A stretch of 32,009 nt of DNA from Streptomyces milbemycinicus. Its GTDB lineage: Bacteria; Actinomycetota; Actinomycetes; Streptomycetales; Streptomycetaceae. The notes beneath the pieces were generated by a model, which worked only from the letters and a program-made list of their open reading frames with translations, was not told the DNA's origin and did not search any database. Shown here in pieces: positions 1 to 7,862 of the stretch. The translations under genes were made by a program, and so were the position numbers. The stretch covers positions 1-32,009 of the forward strand of contig NZ_MUNE01000126.1 in NCBI RefSeq assembly GCF_002154605.1. The letters are read 5' to 3'. The number at the start of each line of letters is the position of its first letter. Within the stretch, counting starts at the first letter, position 1.

Positions 1-1
1 G

Positions 2-765
2 TCTCGCGGCATTCGGTTCGGGCGGGTGCGGGTTTCGTCTCGGACCCTCCGGGTCCAAAGCGCCGGCGAGAAGGGGGAAGGGGGGCGGCTGGCCCGGCGT
101 CCCTATTCCTCGGCCCGGCAGGCGGCTGGGCTCAAAGAGGCTCCGCTGCGCTCCGCCGCAGCTGCTGCCGCGCGGTGGCCAGGCAAGGGGACCAGCGGTG
201 CGCTGGACCGGGGGCTCGGGAGCGCGACGTACGGGCCAGCGCCGTTGCATCGGCATGGTCCGGTTGCCGCGTGCGGGCATCGTCTCGCGCCTTCGGCGCA
301 CAGCGGCCAGCAGCGGGAAGGGGCGGGGGCGGCCGGAGGCTTCGTCGCCGTCCAGCCCACCGGCTCGCGAGCGGGGGGACGGCGGTTGGGCGCCCGAAGC
401 GGTGGAGGCCGGTCCGGTTGGGGCTCTCCCCCCACCTGCTCTCAAAAAAGTGCTTGCTCTGCATCAAGTACTGCATCAAGTGCTTTTCTGAGAGCAGGTG
501 GGTGGAGAGGCGATCCCGTCCCCCGCTGCTTGCCCATCCGTCGCGCTCCCGGGCTCCGGTCCAGCGGACCGCTGGACTGACTGCTTGGCCACTGCGCGGC
601 AGCAGCTGCGGCGGAGCGCAGCGGAGCCTCTTTGAGCCCAGCCGCCCGCCGGGCCGAGGAATCGGGGCACCAGGCCGGCCGCACCCCTTCCCCCTTCTCG
701 CTGGCGCTTTGGACCCGGAGGGTCCGAGACGAAAGCCGCACTCGCGTGAGCCGAATGCCGCGAGA
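2..765. repeat. Long imperfect inverted (foldback) repeat
   Basis: The left arm (2-229) and right arm (539-765) are reverse complements with scattered mismatches. Arms are 228 and 227 bases, so they align almost without gaps. Shared blocks include the stretch around TCTCGGACCCTCCGGGTCC and the stretch around GAGGCTCCGCTGCGCTCC. A second inverted repeat (421-456 with 478-513) lies between the arms but off centre, because the left half carries about 160 extra bases (roughly 240-410). Reading frames here are mirror images of one another and look like by-products of the symmetry, so I call no gene in 1-807. It lies beyond the 3' end of the DUF397 gene. It could be a MITE-like element, a duplicated intergenic segment or a very large terminator structure. 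The element may continue left of the window. Confidence 0.85.
421..513. repeat. Central inverted repeat with two 12-bp direct repeats
   Basis: Positions 421-456 pair with 478-513. The core CACCTGCTCTCA is exact in both arms, and the flanking bases match with a few changes. Between and partly inside the arms, CTGCATCAAGTA (459-470) is followed directly by CTGCATCAAGTG (471-482), two direct repeats differing in one base. Two phased 12-bp sites inside a dyad resemble a protein-binding site more than a simple terminator, but no run of T follows. The binding protein, if any, is unknown. Confidence 0.7.
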
Positions 766-807
766 TGGCGCATAGGCCCGGGCGAAGCGAAGCGCAGCCC
801 GCCCCGC

Positions 808-990
808 CTACCGGTAGCGGGTGGCGAAGGCGAGGAAGTCCGCCCACGCGTCGGCGGGTATGTGGAGGTTCGGCCCGTCCGGGACCTTCGAGTCCCGGAC
901 GTGGACGGTGGCGGGAGTGGTGGCGACCTCGACGCACTGGCCCCCGCTGGAGTCGCTGTAGGTGCTCTTGAACCATACGAGTCTGCTCAT
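808..990 (-). CDS. DUF397 family small protein (AbaA/WhiJ-partner type)
   Basis: This 60-residue protein begins MSRLVWFKSTYSDSSGG and contains C-V-E-V-A and V-R-D-S-K, the usual layout of DUF397 (W-K-S-S-Y-S, G-x-C-V-E-V, V-R-D-S-K). No catalytic residues or membrane segments are visible. Its ATG overlaps the TGA of the upstream regulator by four bases (ATGA), so the two are probably translationally coupled. DUF397 proteins in actinomycetes are usually found beside WhiJ-like XRE regulators and are thought to modulate them, possibly like an antitoxin or co-regulator; that role is inferred here. A large foldback repeat follows the gene. Confidence 0.9.
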   Translation of the reverse strand: MSRLVWFKSTYSDSSGGQCVEVATTPATVHVRDSKVPDGPNLHIPADAWADFLAFATRYR

Positions 991-1808
991 AGCTCACCCA
1001 TCAACTGCTCGATGAAGCTTACGGATTCGTCCGGCCCGAGGGCCTGGGACCTGATCATGGCATAGCGGCGGGCCAGAACACCTACCTCATCTGGCTTGGA
1101 CAACAGGATGCTCCTGCCGTTGCTCTCCATGTAGGCCATGGACGTCTCGTCGGGCGTCTCCAGTAGCGTCATCGGCCCTTGCAGGCCCGCGTGTCCGGCT
1201 CGGCTCATCGGCAGGACCTGGATGACGACGTTGGGCCGCGCCGCGCATTCGAGGAGGTACGCGTACTGCTGGCCCATGACCTCTGGTCCACCGATCAGTC
1301 GGCGTAGCGCTGCCTCTTCGAGGATGACGTTGACCACTGCTGCTGGTTTGCGGTCGAGGAGCGCCTTGCGGTCCATGCGGGCCGCGACCAGCAGATCGAC
1401 CTCTTCCTCGTCAAACGGAGGAAATGCGCACCCCAGCACCTCCCGTGCGTACTGCGGTGTCTGCAGAAGCCCATCAATCAGCTGTGGGCAGTACGACGAC
1501 ACACTCAGCGCATCCTGCTCCAATTGCACGAAGCCCTGGAAGTGCACCGGATACCGCTCCAGCCGCAAAAACGTGATAGCCGAGCGCAGCAACCCGTTCG
1601 CGTCCAGTGCCTTCTCGGCCGCTTCGATGAACTCGTCCGTCGGCGGCTTCGCACACGTCTCCACCGCGCTCACCGCTGACCCTGTGTAGTGCATCAGCTC
1701 GCCCAGCTCCTCCTGCGTCAACCCCGCATGCTCGCGCAGAATCCGCAGCACAGCCGCGAAGTACTGCATGGTCGGCGGTGCGGAGTCCTTCTTCTTGGGC
1801 GTTGCCAT
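987..1808 (-). CDS. WhiJ-like XRE family regulator with DUF5753 domain
   Basis: The protein has 273 residues from the chosen ATG. Residues about 17-70 form a helix-turn-helix of XRE type (LRILREHAGLTQEELGELM, then SAVSAVE). The rest, about 90-265, matches the DUF5753 ligand or partner-binding domain (Y-C-P-Q-L-I-D-G-L-L-Q-T-P-Q-Y-A near its start, R-K-A-L-L and V-I-Q-V-L-P further on). The frame stays open to a TTG at 1835, but the ATG at 1808 is preceded by GAGGGGGTG at suitable spacing, so I use it. With the DUF397 gene downstream and an anti-sigma-like ATPase gene divergent, it forms the WhiJ/AbaA-type arrangement tied to sporulation and antibiotic control in Streptomyces. It probably binds the palindromes in the upstream gap. 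Confidence 0.9.
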   Translation of the reverse strand: MATPKKKDSAPPTMQYFAAVLRILREHAGLTQEELGELMHYTGSAVSAVETCAKPPTDEFIEAAEKALDANGLLRSAITFLRLERYPVHFQGFVQLEQDALSVSSYCPQLIDGLLQTPQYAREVLGCAFPPFDEEEVDLLVAARMDRKALLDRKPAAVVNVILEEAALRRLIGGPEVMGQQYAYLLECAARPNVVIQVLPMSRAGHAGLQGPMTLLETPDETSMAYMESNGRSILLSKPDEVGVLARRYAMIRSQALGPDESVSFIEQLMGEL

Positions 1809-1894
1809 CCCATCCACCCCCTCAACGCGGCTCAACGCCGATCAACCCCCGTTCGACAGGAGTTGTCGGCAGCCGCAGTCGACGTTCTGTTACT

Positions 1895-1923
1895 GGTGAC
1901 GTTAGTCACCTGCACTGACAGTG
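1895..1923. promoter_or_regulatory. Two adjacent palindromes, candidate operator
   Basis: GGTGAC (1895-1900) and GTCACC (1905-1910) form a perfect dyad around GTTA. Directly after it, CACTG-A-CAGTG (1913-1923) is a second perfect dyad. Both lie in the gap between the divergent WhiJ-like regulator and ATP-binding protein genes, the second ending five bases before the ATG of the latter. The position suits autoregulation by the WhiJ-like protein. Binding is inferred from position only. Confidence 0.45.
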
Positions 1924-1928
1924 TGGGC

Positions 1929-2342
1929 ATGAACGCACAAAGTCACGACGTAAACCCTCGCCATGGCTGGAAGCAGAGGTTTACACCCGTCCCGCTCTCT
2001 GTCCATCGCGCTCGCCAGACGGCCGCGGCCGTTCTCTGTGCGTGGAGGGTGGAGCCCGGCCCCGCGCAGGTCGCGTTGCTCGTGCTGTCGGAGCTGGCGG
2101 CCAACGCGGTGCGGCATGGCCGCGTACCGGGGAGGTACTACGAGGTACGTATCGCCTACGACGCCGAGAAGCTGATCGGCATCGAGGTGTCGGACCCGGG
2201 CGAGGGGTTGCCGGTCCTCGCCGATGCGACGCCGGATGCCGAGTCCGGGCGCGGGCTGGCGATCGTGGCTGCGTTCGCCGAGGCGTGGGGGGTGCGGGAG
2301 CGGGTGGTCGGGAAGACCGTCTGGGCTCGGGTCCGTCTCTAG
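1929..2342 (+). CDS. ATP-binding anti-sigma-factor-like protein (HATPase_c)
   Basis: This 137-residue protein is a stand-alone GHKL ATPase domain of the RsbW/SpoIIAB-like kind. The N-box is at residues 55-63 (ELAANAVRH), the G1 box at 89-93 (D-P-G-E-G) and the G2 box at 106-110 (S-G-R-G-L). Such proteins bind a sigma factor or phosphorylate an anti-anti-sigma factor; no cognate sigma gene lies nearby. The frame is open upstream to 1689, but that part overlaps the divergent regulator gene and has no family similarity that I recognise, so I start at the ATG at 1929. The divergent WhiJ-like and DUF397 genes complete the known three-gene type of cluster. Confidence 0.88.
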   Translation: MNAQSHDVNPRHGWKQRFTPVPLSVHRARQTAAAVLCAWRVEPGPAQVALLVLSELAANAVRHGRVPGRYYEVRIAYDAEKLIGIEVSDPGEGLPVLADATPDAESGRGLAIVAAFAEAWGVRERVVGKTVWARVRL

Positions 2343-2371
2343 CGGAGCGTCCTACGCAGGCGAGCGGAGTG

Positions 2372-5300
2372 TCACTCCTCGAAGGCCCCCAGCCGGTGCG
2401 CGATGGCCGCGGCCTCCCCTCGGCCTGAAGCGCCCAGCTTGGCCATGATGTTGGAGACATGCACGCTCGCCGTCTTCGGTGAGATGAACAGCTCCTCCGC
2501 GATCTGCCGGTTGCTCCGCCCGGCGGCGACCAGCCGCAGCACGTCCCGCTCCCGGGCGGTCAGGCCCAGCGCCGCCGCCGGGGTCGGGGGCGGGGCCGTC
2601 TCCTCGTCGGCATGCCGCAGCGGGATCCGGGCGCGGCCGGCCAGCGTGGTGATCTCCGTCTCGAGTGGCGCTGCGCCCAGCTCGCGCGCTACCGCCTCGG
2701 CCTGCCGCAACAGCTCACCGGCCGTTTCGCGGGACTCAGGCAGGCGCTGGGTGGTAATCAGGGCCTCCGCGAGTCGCAACCGGGCGGTGGCCAGCAGCAG
2801 CGGGGCCTCCAGCTGCTCGGTGGCGGCGACGGCCTCCCGCCAGTGGGCGGTGGCGTCCCGGCCCTCGGTGGTGAGCAGCTCGGCCTGGATCATCAGGGCC
2901 TGCGCGGCCCACAGCGGTACGAATTGGGGCTGGTCTTCCATCGCCTTGCGGATCCGCTCCACCGCCGCCTCGCGCCCCGGCTCGGCCACCGCGAGCCCAC
3001 GGGCCCGCGCCTCCGCCGCCGCGGCCTCGTACAACAGGGGCCAGCCGTAGCGGTGATGGCCGAAGGGGATGGCCTCGCCGACCGCCGTCTCCAGCAGGGA
3101 GCGGACGTCGAGAATCCGGCCGTCGGCGGCCGCCAGCGCGATGGCCATGCGGCCCATGGCCAGGGTGTGCTGTGGCTCCGGGTAAGGGCCGGTGGTGCTG
3201 CTGTCGGCCTCCTCCATCCGGCGCCGGGCTTCGTCGTACGCACCCCGGGCCAGAGCCAGTTCGGCCCTCCGCTCGGCGATCAGCGCCCGCATGCGGACGC
3301 TCACCCCACGGCGGCCGAGGGCCCGCTCGACGACTTCGTCGGCGTCGGCCCAGCGGCCGAGGTGGATGAGGGATTCGGCGAGGTTGCCGTCGATGTACGA
3401 GGCGGTGTTCGGCAGCCCGTGCCGCTCGGCCAGGCCACTGCCCTCCTCGGCGGTCTCGACGGCCTCTGCGTAGCGTCCGAGGCCGTGCAGCGCAGTGGCC
3501 AGGTTGCCGTAGCCGCGCAGCAGGACGTTGGCGTTGCCCGGCTCCAGGTCCCGGGCGCACACGTCGCGGGCCCGCTCGAGCCCGGCCTCGACGTTGCCCG
3601 AGTGGATGGTGAGCCAGGCCAGGGTGTGCTGGGCTGCGAGTCCGGTGATGTCGGCGCCCGTTATCCGGCAGAGCTCCACCGCCTGTTCCGCGGTCTCGAG
3701 GGCGCTCGGCGCCGGCTGGTGCACGACGTACCAGTGCGCCGCATACGTCAGTACCTCGGCGTGTACGACGGACGGCGGCAGGCTTTTGACCAGCTTCTGG
3801 GCCTGGGAGATCTCGTCCCAGCCGTCGGAGCGGGACAGGTCTCGCACCAGGTGGTACCGCTCCATCCAGAACCAGGCCGCCCGCAGGGGGTCGCCCTCCA
3901 GCTCGCGCAGCGCCCGCTTGCCGAGGGCGAGCGCCCGCTCCCGCTCGCTCGCGAGGCGCGCGGCGACGCTGATCGCGGCGAGCAGGTCCACGAAGTCGCC
4001 GGGCATGTCCGGGTAGATGGCCGGCGCCAGCCCGTTCTCGATGCCCTGCCGCATCGTCTCGCGGCGCAGCTCCTCGGGGACGTCGTCCCACAGCTCCATT
4101 GCCCGCTCCAGCAGCTGGTGCTGCTCGGCGAACGCGTGCCGGCCGCGGGCGGCGGCCGCCGCGGCGATCACGGCGGGCAGCGCTCTGGCGGGGTCGCGGG
4201 CGTCGAACCAGTAGCCGGCCAGCCGCCCGGCCCGCTCCTCGGACCGTACGAGCGTGGGGTCGGCCTCCAGCGCCTCGGCGTAGCGGCGGCTGAGCCGGGA
4301 GCGCTCGCTCGGCAGCAGGTCGCCGGTCACCGCCTCGCGCATCAGGGCGTGCCGGAAGCGGAAGGACTCGCCCTCCTCGGAAGGCTGCAGGACGGCGGCG
4401 CCCACAGCGGTACGCAGGGTCTCGATCAGCTCGTCCTCGGCGAGGCGCGTGACAGTGGCCAGCAGCCGGAATTCCACCTCGGAGCCGCCCTCGGCGGCGA
4501 TCCGCACCACGCGCTGCACCTCGTCCGGCAGCGCCTCGACGCGGACCAGCAAGAGGTCGCGAAGGGAGTCGCTGATGCCGCCCGGTGAGCCTTCGAGGAT
4601 GCTGCAGGCCAGCTCCTCGACGAAGAACGCATTGCCCTCGGAGCGTTCGAAGACCCGGTCCAGCAGCTGCTCAGGCGGGGCCTCGCCGCGGATGGCGGCG
4701 AGCTGGCGGCGGACCTCGGTGCGTTCGAAGCGGGGCAGTTCGAGGCGGGTGACGGTGCGCAGCCGCTCGTACTCGGCGAGGGCGGGGCGCAGCGGGTGGC
4801 GGCGGTGCAGGTCGTCGGCGCGGTAGGTGGCGACGATGAGCAGGCGGCTGTGGGTGAGGGCGCGCAGCAGATAGCTGAGCAGCTCGCGGGTGGAGCGGTC
4901 GGCCCAGTGCAGGTCCTCCAGGGCCAGAACGAGGGTCCGGTCCGCGGCGAGGTGCTCGAGGAGGCGGACGGTGAGCTCGAAGAGCCGGGCACGGCCCTCG
5001 GTTTCGGGGCGTCCCCGGTCCATCTCGCCGAGCTCGGGCAGCAGCCGGGCGAGCTCGCCTTCCTGGCCGGCGATGGCGGCGTCAAGCTCCGCGCCGAGCC
5101 GGCGGCGCAGGGAGCGCAGGGCGGTCGAGACGGGGTGGTAGGGCAGGGCGTCGGCGCCGGTTTCCACGCAGCCGCCCAGGGCGACGACGGCCCCGTCCGT
5201 GGCGGCCCGGCCGAGGAATTCCTGCATCAGCCGGGTCTTGCCGACGCCGGCCTCGCCGCCAACAAAGAGGGCGCGGGGCTCCCCGGCGTTCGCCCGGGAC

Positions 5301-5383
5301 AGGGCCTCGTCGAGCGCCGTGAGCTCGGCGCTGCGGCCTACGAAAACAGGGCTTATGTGACTGCTGTGCACGGTGCCGAGCAT
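2372..5383 (-). CDS. LuxR family regulator with N-terminal AAA ATPase (LAL type)
   Basis: The protein has 1003 residues, the usual length of the large ATP-binding LuxR (LAL) regulators. Walker A is at about 42-51 (G-G-E-A-G-V-G-K-T-R) and Walker B at about 151-158 (L-V-L-A-L-E-D-L, followed by H-W-A-D). The middle is a long alpha-helical, TPR-like region. The C-terminus carries a LuxR-type helix-turn-helix (LTARERDVLRLVAAG, then N-R-Q-I-A-E-E-L-F-I-S, T-V/A-S-V-H-V). Such proteins activate target operons on binding an inducer and ATP; the inducer is unknown. It is convergent with the ATP-binding protein gene and no pathway cluster adjoins it. I see no strong ribosome site before the ATG at 5383, so the exact start is uncertain. 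Confidence 0.93.
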   Translation of the reverse strand: MLGTVHSSHISPVFVGRSAELTALDEALSRANAGEPRALFVGGEAGVGKTRLMQEFLGRAATDGAVVALGGCVETGADALPYHPVSTALRSLRRRLGAELDAAIAGQEGELARLLPELGEMDRGRPETEGRARLFELTVRLLEHLAADRTLVLALEDLHWADRSTRELLSYLLRALTHSRLLIVATYRADDLHRRHPLRPALAEYERLRTVTRLELPRFERTEVRRQLAAIRGEAPPEQLLDRVFERSEGNAFFVEELACSILEGSPGGISDSLRDLLLVRVEALPDEVQRVVRIAAEGGSEVEFRLLATVTRLAEDELIETLRTAVGAAVLQPSEEGESFRFRHALMREAVTGDLLPSERSRLSRRYAEALEADPTLVRSEERAGRLAGYWFDARDPARALPAVIAAAAAARGRHAFAEQHQLLERAMELWDDVPEELRRETMRQGIENGLAPAIYPDMPGDFVDLLAAISVAARLASERERALALGKRALRELEGDPLRAAWFWMERYHLVRDLSRSDGWDEISQAQKLVKSLPPSVVHAEVLTYAAHWYVVHQPAPSALETAEQAVELCRITGADITGLAAQHTLAWLTIHSGNVEAGLERARDVCARDLEPGNANVLLRGYGNLATALHGLGRYAEAVETAEEGSGLAERHGLPNTASYIDGNLAESLIHLGRWADADEVVERALGRRGVSVRMRALIAERRAELALARGAYDEARRRMEEADSSTTGPYPEPQHTLAMGRMAIALAAADGRILDVRSLLETAVGEAIPFGHHRYGWPLLYEAAAAEARARGLAVAEPGREAAVERIRKAMEDQPQFVPLWAAQALMIQAELLTTEGRDATAHWREAVAATEQLEAPLLLATARLRLAEALITTQRLPESRETAGELLRQAEAVARELGAAPLETEITTLAGRARIPLRHADEETAPPPTPAAALGLTARERDVLRLVAAGRSNRQIAEELFISPKTASVHVSNIMAKLGASGRGEAAAIAHRLGAFEE

Positions 5384-5450
5384 CGCATGTCGTACGAGGT
5401 GAGGGACAGCGGTCCCGCCGCCGGCAGGGGTCCAAGCGTTGGCGTGGTGG

Positions 5451-5804
5451 TCAGCTCGGGGCCGGGGTGGGCGTGTTGTCGGCCTTGACGTCGAAGTTGA
5501 TCTTGTTGCCGTCGACGCCGGTCACCGTGACCGTGACGCCCAGGGTGCTGCCGTCGTCCGCCGTGAGCTTGCACCGGGTGGTCGTGTCGACCTTGCCCTC
5601 GAGGTCCTCGGGGCAGGTGATGTTCGGCTTGGCCTGGCCGGTCCTGGCGGCGAGCTTTTCGGCGACTGTGGTGGCCAGCTTGTCCGAGGATAGTTTCGGC
5701 GTGGACTTTTCGACCTTGACCTCGGCCGAGCAGCCGACGAGCAGCGCGCCGGCCGCTACAGCCGTGAGGAGCGATGTTGTTGCGGACAACCGGATGAGGG
5801 GCAT
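5451..5804 (-). CDS. DUF4333 domain lipoprotein
   Basis: From the ATG at 5804 the product has 117 residues. It opens with a lipoprotein signal: a hydrophobic stretch at 8-21 and a lipobox L-V-G-C ending at Cys25. The mature part has two cysteines (N-I-T-C-P and T-R-C-K-L) about 14 residues apart, likely a disulfide, as in DUF4333 proteins of actinobacteria. It should be anchored to the outer face of the cytoplasmic membrane; its function is unknown. The frame is open to 5852, but GGAG stands seven bases before the ATG at 5804, which decides the start. It reads in the same direction as the LuxR-type gene, 67 bases upstream of it. Confidence 0.88.
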   Translation of the reverse strand: MPLIRLSATTSLLTAVAAGALLVGCSAEVKVEKSTPKLSSDKLATTVAEKLAARTGQAKPNITCPEDLEGKVDTTTRCKLTADDGSTLGVTVTVTGVDGNKINFDVKADNTPTPAPS

Positions 5805-5884
5805 GGTGGAACTCCGGTCTGGGTGATCATGACAAGAAGACACGGGAAGCATAGTTGGCGGCGTGCCCCGGGCAGGGAAGGGGG

Positions 5885-6865
5885 TCAGTGAGGGATGGTG
5901 ACGAGCACCCGGCCGCGGGCGCCGCTGTCGACGCGCTCGTGGGCCTGCGCGATGGCCGGGAGCGGGTATCGGTCGCCGACGTCGACCGTGAGGGCGCCGA
6001 CGGCGGCCGCGGCGGTGAGGTCGCGGGCCGCCTGCCGTTTGGCTTCAGCAGGGAAATCGTCGCTGCCCAGCAGGCGCAAGGTGATGTTGTTGAACAGCAG
6101 CGGCCAGAAGGGGAGTTCGGTCCGGTCGGCGTGGGTGCCGTAGGCGGCGATGACGGCGTCGGGCGCCGCCACGGCGTTGTCGAGGTCGGCGTTTGCGGAG
6201 AGCGACACCTCGATGATGCGGTGTACCCCTTCGGGTGCGTACGAGCGGATCGCGCCCGCCGGGTCGTCGCCGTCGAGGGCGACGGCGTGGGAGACGACGG
6301 CCGGGTCGACGCGGCCGAGGTCGCTGCCGCGACGTACGGTGCCGAGGACGGTGGCGCCCGCCCAGTGGGCGAGCTGGGCGGCCAGGGAGCCGACACCGCC
6401 GAGGACGCCGTGGACGAGCACGAGCCTGCCCTCCACGGGGCCGTCGGCGAAGAGCGCGCGGTGGGCGGTGATCCCGGGAATGCCGAGGCTCGCGCCGAGT
6501 TCGTCGCCGACGTGGTCGGGCAGGGGAACGGCCTGCCGGTCGGGCACGACCGTGAACTGGGCGGCGGTGCCGGAGGGCCGGTACGACTGGGCGCCGTACA
6601 CCCACACCCGCTGCCCGATCCGGCGCGCGTCGACCCCGTCCCCGACGGCGTCGACGACACCGGCGGCATCGCTGTGCGGGATCACGCGCTGGTACGGCAT
6701 GGACGAACCGAGCCAGCCACGTCGCTTCTTCGTGTCCCCGGGGTTGACGCCGGACACGGCGACGCGGACGCGGACCTCGCCGGGGCCGGGCCGGGGGTCG
6801 GGCAGATCGCCGACGTGCAACACGTCAGCGGCCGGGCCTTGTGCGTCGTACCAGGACGCCAGCAT
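5885..6865 (-). CDS. MDR superfamily NADPH:quinone-reductase-like oxidoreductase
   Basis: This 326-residue protein has the N-terminal GroES-like domain of medium-chain dehydrogenases (P-G-P-G-E-V-R-V-R-V, then V-N-P-G-D-T-K-K). A Rossmann NADPH site follows near residues 147-165 (V-H-G-V-L-G-G-V-G-S-L-A-A-Q-L-A). The cysteine and histidine ligands of the zinc-dependent members are absent, which points to the quinone reductase or enoyl-reductase branch. It would reduce a quinone or conjugated carbonyl in the cytosol; the substrate cannot be told from sequence. It is divergent from the M55 peptidase gene across a 163-bp gap, which may hold both promoters. Confidence 0.9.
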   Translation of the reverse strand: MLASWYDAQGPAADVLHVGDLPDPRPGPGEVRVRVAVSGVNPGDTKKRRGWLGSSMPYQRVIPHSDAAGVVDAVGDGVDARRIGQRVWVYGAQSYRPSGTAAQFTVVPDRQAVPLPDHVGDELGASLGIPGITAHRALFADGPVEGRLVLVHGVLGGVGSLAAQLAHWAGATVLGTVRRGSDLGRVDPAVVSHAVALDGDDPAGAIRSYAPEGVHRIIEVSLSANADLDNAVAAPDAVIAAYGTHADRTELPFWPLLFNNITLRLLGSDDFPAEAKRQAARDLTAAAAVGALTVDVGDRYPLPAIAQAHERVDSGARGRVLVTIPH

Positions 6866-6942
6866 GGGTTCCTCCGATGTCTTTCACGGGTTCTCGGGCT
6901 CCTCCAGGAACCGGAAGGCGCCTGCGCACTACCGCCTGCGCA

Positions 6943-6958
6943 TCGATATTCGCATCGA
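6943..6958. promoter_or_regulatory. Short palindrome in divergent promoter region
   Basis: TCGAT (6943-6947) and ATCGA (6954-6958) form a perfect dyad with a six-base spacer between the divergent oxidoreductase and D-aminopeptidase genes. The flanks also contain a direct repeat of CGCATCGA. It could be an operator for an unlinked regulator, but the arms are short and chance is a fair explanation. Confidence 0.25.
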
Positions 6959-7028
6959 AACGACGTAAGCGCGCGACCCGGCTCGGCCTTGTAGCCGGTC
7001 GCCCCCTCGGCGCGTAACGTGACGGGGC

Positions 7029-7862
7029 ATGAAGATCCTCATCAGCGCCGATATGGAGGGCGCCACGGGTGTGACCTGGCCCGCGGACGTGCTGCCCGGC
7101 ACGCCACAGTGGGAGCGCTGCCGCCGTCTCTTCACCTCCGACGTGAGCGCGGCGGTCACCGGCTTCTTCGACGGGGGCGCCGACGAGGTGCTGATCAACG
7201 AGGCGCACTGGACCATGCGCAATCTGCTGCTGGAGGAGCTGGACGAGCGGGCCGTCATGCTCACGGGCAAGCACAAGAGCCTGAGCATGGTCGAGGGCGT
7301 GCAGCACGGCGACGTGGACGGGATCGCGTTCGTCGGCTATCACACCGGCGCCGGGACCGAGGGTGTGCTCGCGCACACCTATCTCGCCAACTCCATCACC
7401 GGTGTGTGGGTGGACGGTGTGCCCGCGAGCGAGGGGCGGCTCAACTCGCTGGTCGTCGCCGAGTACGGGGTGCCGGTGGTGCTGGTCACCGGGGACGACC
7501 GGACGTGTGAGGACGCCAAGGGGTACGCGCCCGGGGCGCGGTCGGTCGCGGTGAAGGACTACGTGTCGCGGTACGCGGCGGTGTGCCGCACCCCGGCCCG
7601 TACGGCGGCGGACATCCGGGCGGCGGCCCGGGAGGCGGCGCCGCTGGCGGTGCGTCATGAGCCGGTGCAGACCGGACCGTTCACCGTGGAGCTGGAATTC
7701 GACGCGGAACACCTCGTGGGGGCGGCCACCGTCGTACCGGGGGTGGAGCGCAGCGGGGTGCGGCGGGTGGCGTACACCTCGCCGACCATGTACGAGGGCA
7801 TCCGCTGCTTCAAGGCGGTCACCACGCTCGTATCGGCCGCGGTGGAGGAGCAGTATGGCTGA
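7029..7862 (+). CDS. dppA: M55 family D-aminopeptidase (DppA-like)
   Basis: The product has 277 residues and matches the zinc D-aminopeptidase DppA in length and motifs. D8 and E10 (S-A-D-M-E-G), H60 (N-E-A-H-W), H105 (G-Y-H-T-G) and E135 (A-S-E-G) fit the di-zinc ligands of the Bacillus enzyme (about residues 8, 10, 60, 104 and 133). The known enzyme releases N-terminal D-amino acids, for example D-Ala, from peptides and forms a self-compartmentalised decamer. The start ATG lies just after GACGGGGC. The 3' end overlaps the following M20 peptidase start by eight bases, so both are one transcription unit that probably works on peptides, perhaps cell-wall-derived ones. No dpp transport genes adjoin it. 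Confidence 0.9.
   Translation: MKILISADMEGATGVTWPADVLPGTPQWERCRRLFTSDVSAAVTGFFDGGADEVLINEAHWTMRNLLLEELDERAVMLTGKHKSLSMVEGVQHGDVDGIAFVGYHTGAGTEGVLAHTYLANSITGVWVDGVPASEGRLNSLVVAEYGVPVVLVTGDDRTCEDAKGYAPGARSVAVKDYVSRYAAVCRTPARTAADIRAAAREAAPLAVRHEPVQTGPFTVELEFDAEHLVGAATVVPGVERSGVRRVAYTSPTMYEGIRCFKAVTTLVSAAVEEQYG

Noticed and set aside
26..1065. Several overlapping open frames on both strands within the foldback repeat
   Set aside because: They are mirror images produced by the inverted repeat, have no recognisable domain and no convincing ribosome site.
2612..4588. Long plus-strand open frame opposite the LuxR-type gene
   Set aside because: Shadow frame of G+C-rich codons; the minus strand encodes a complete protein with Walker and helix-turn-helix motifs.
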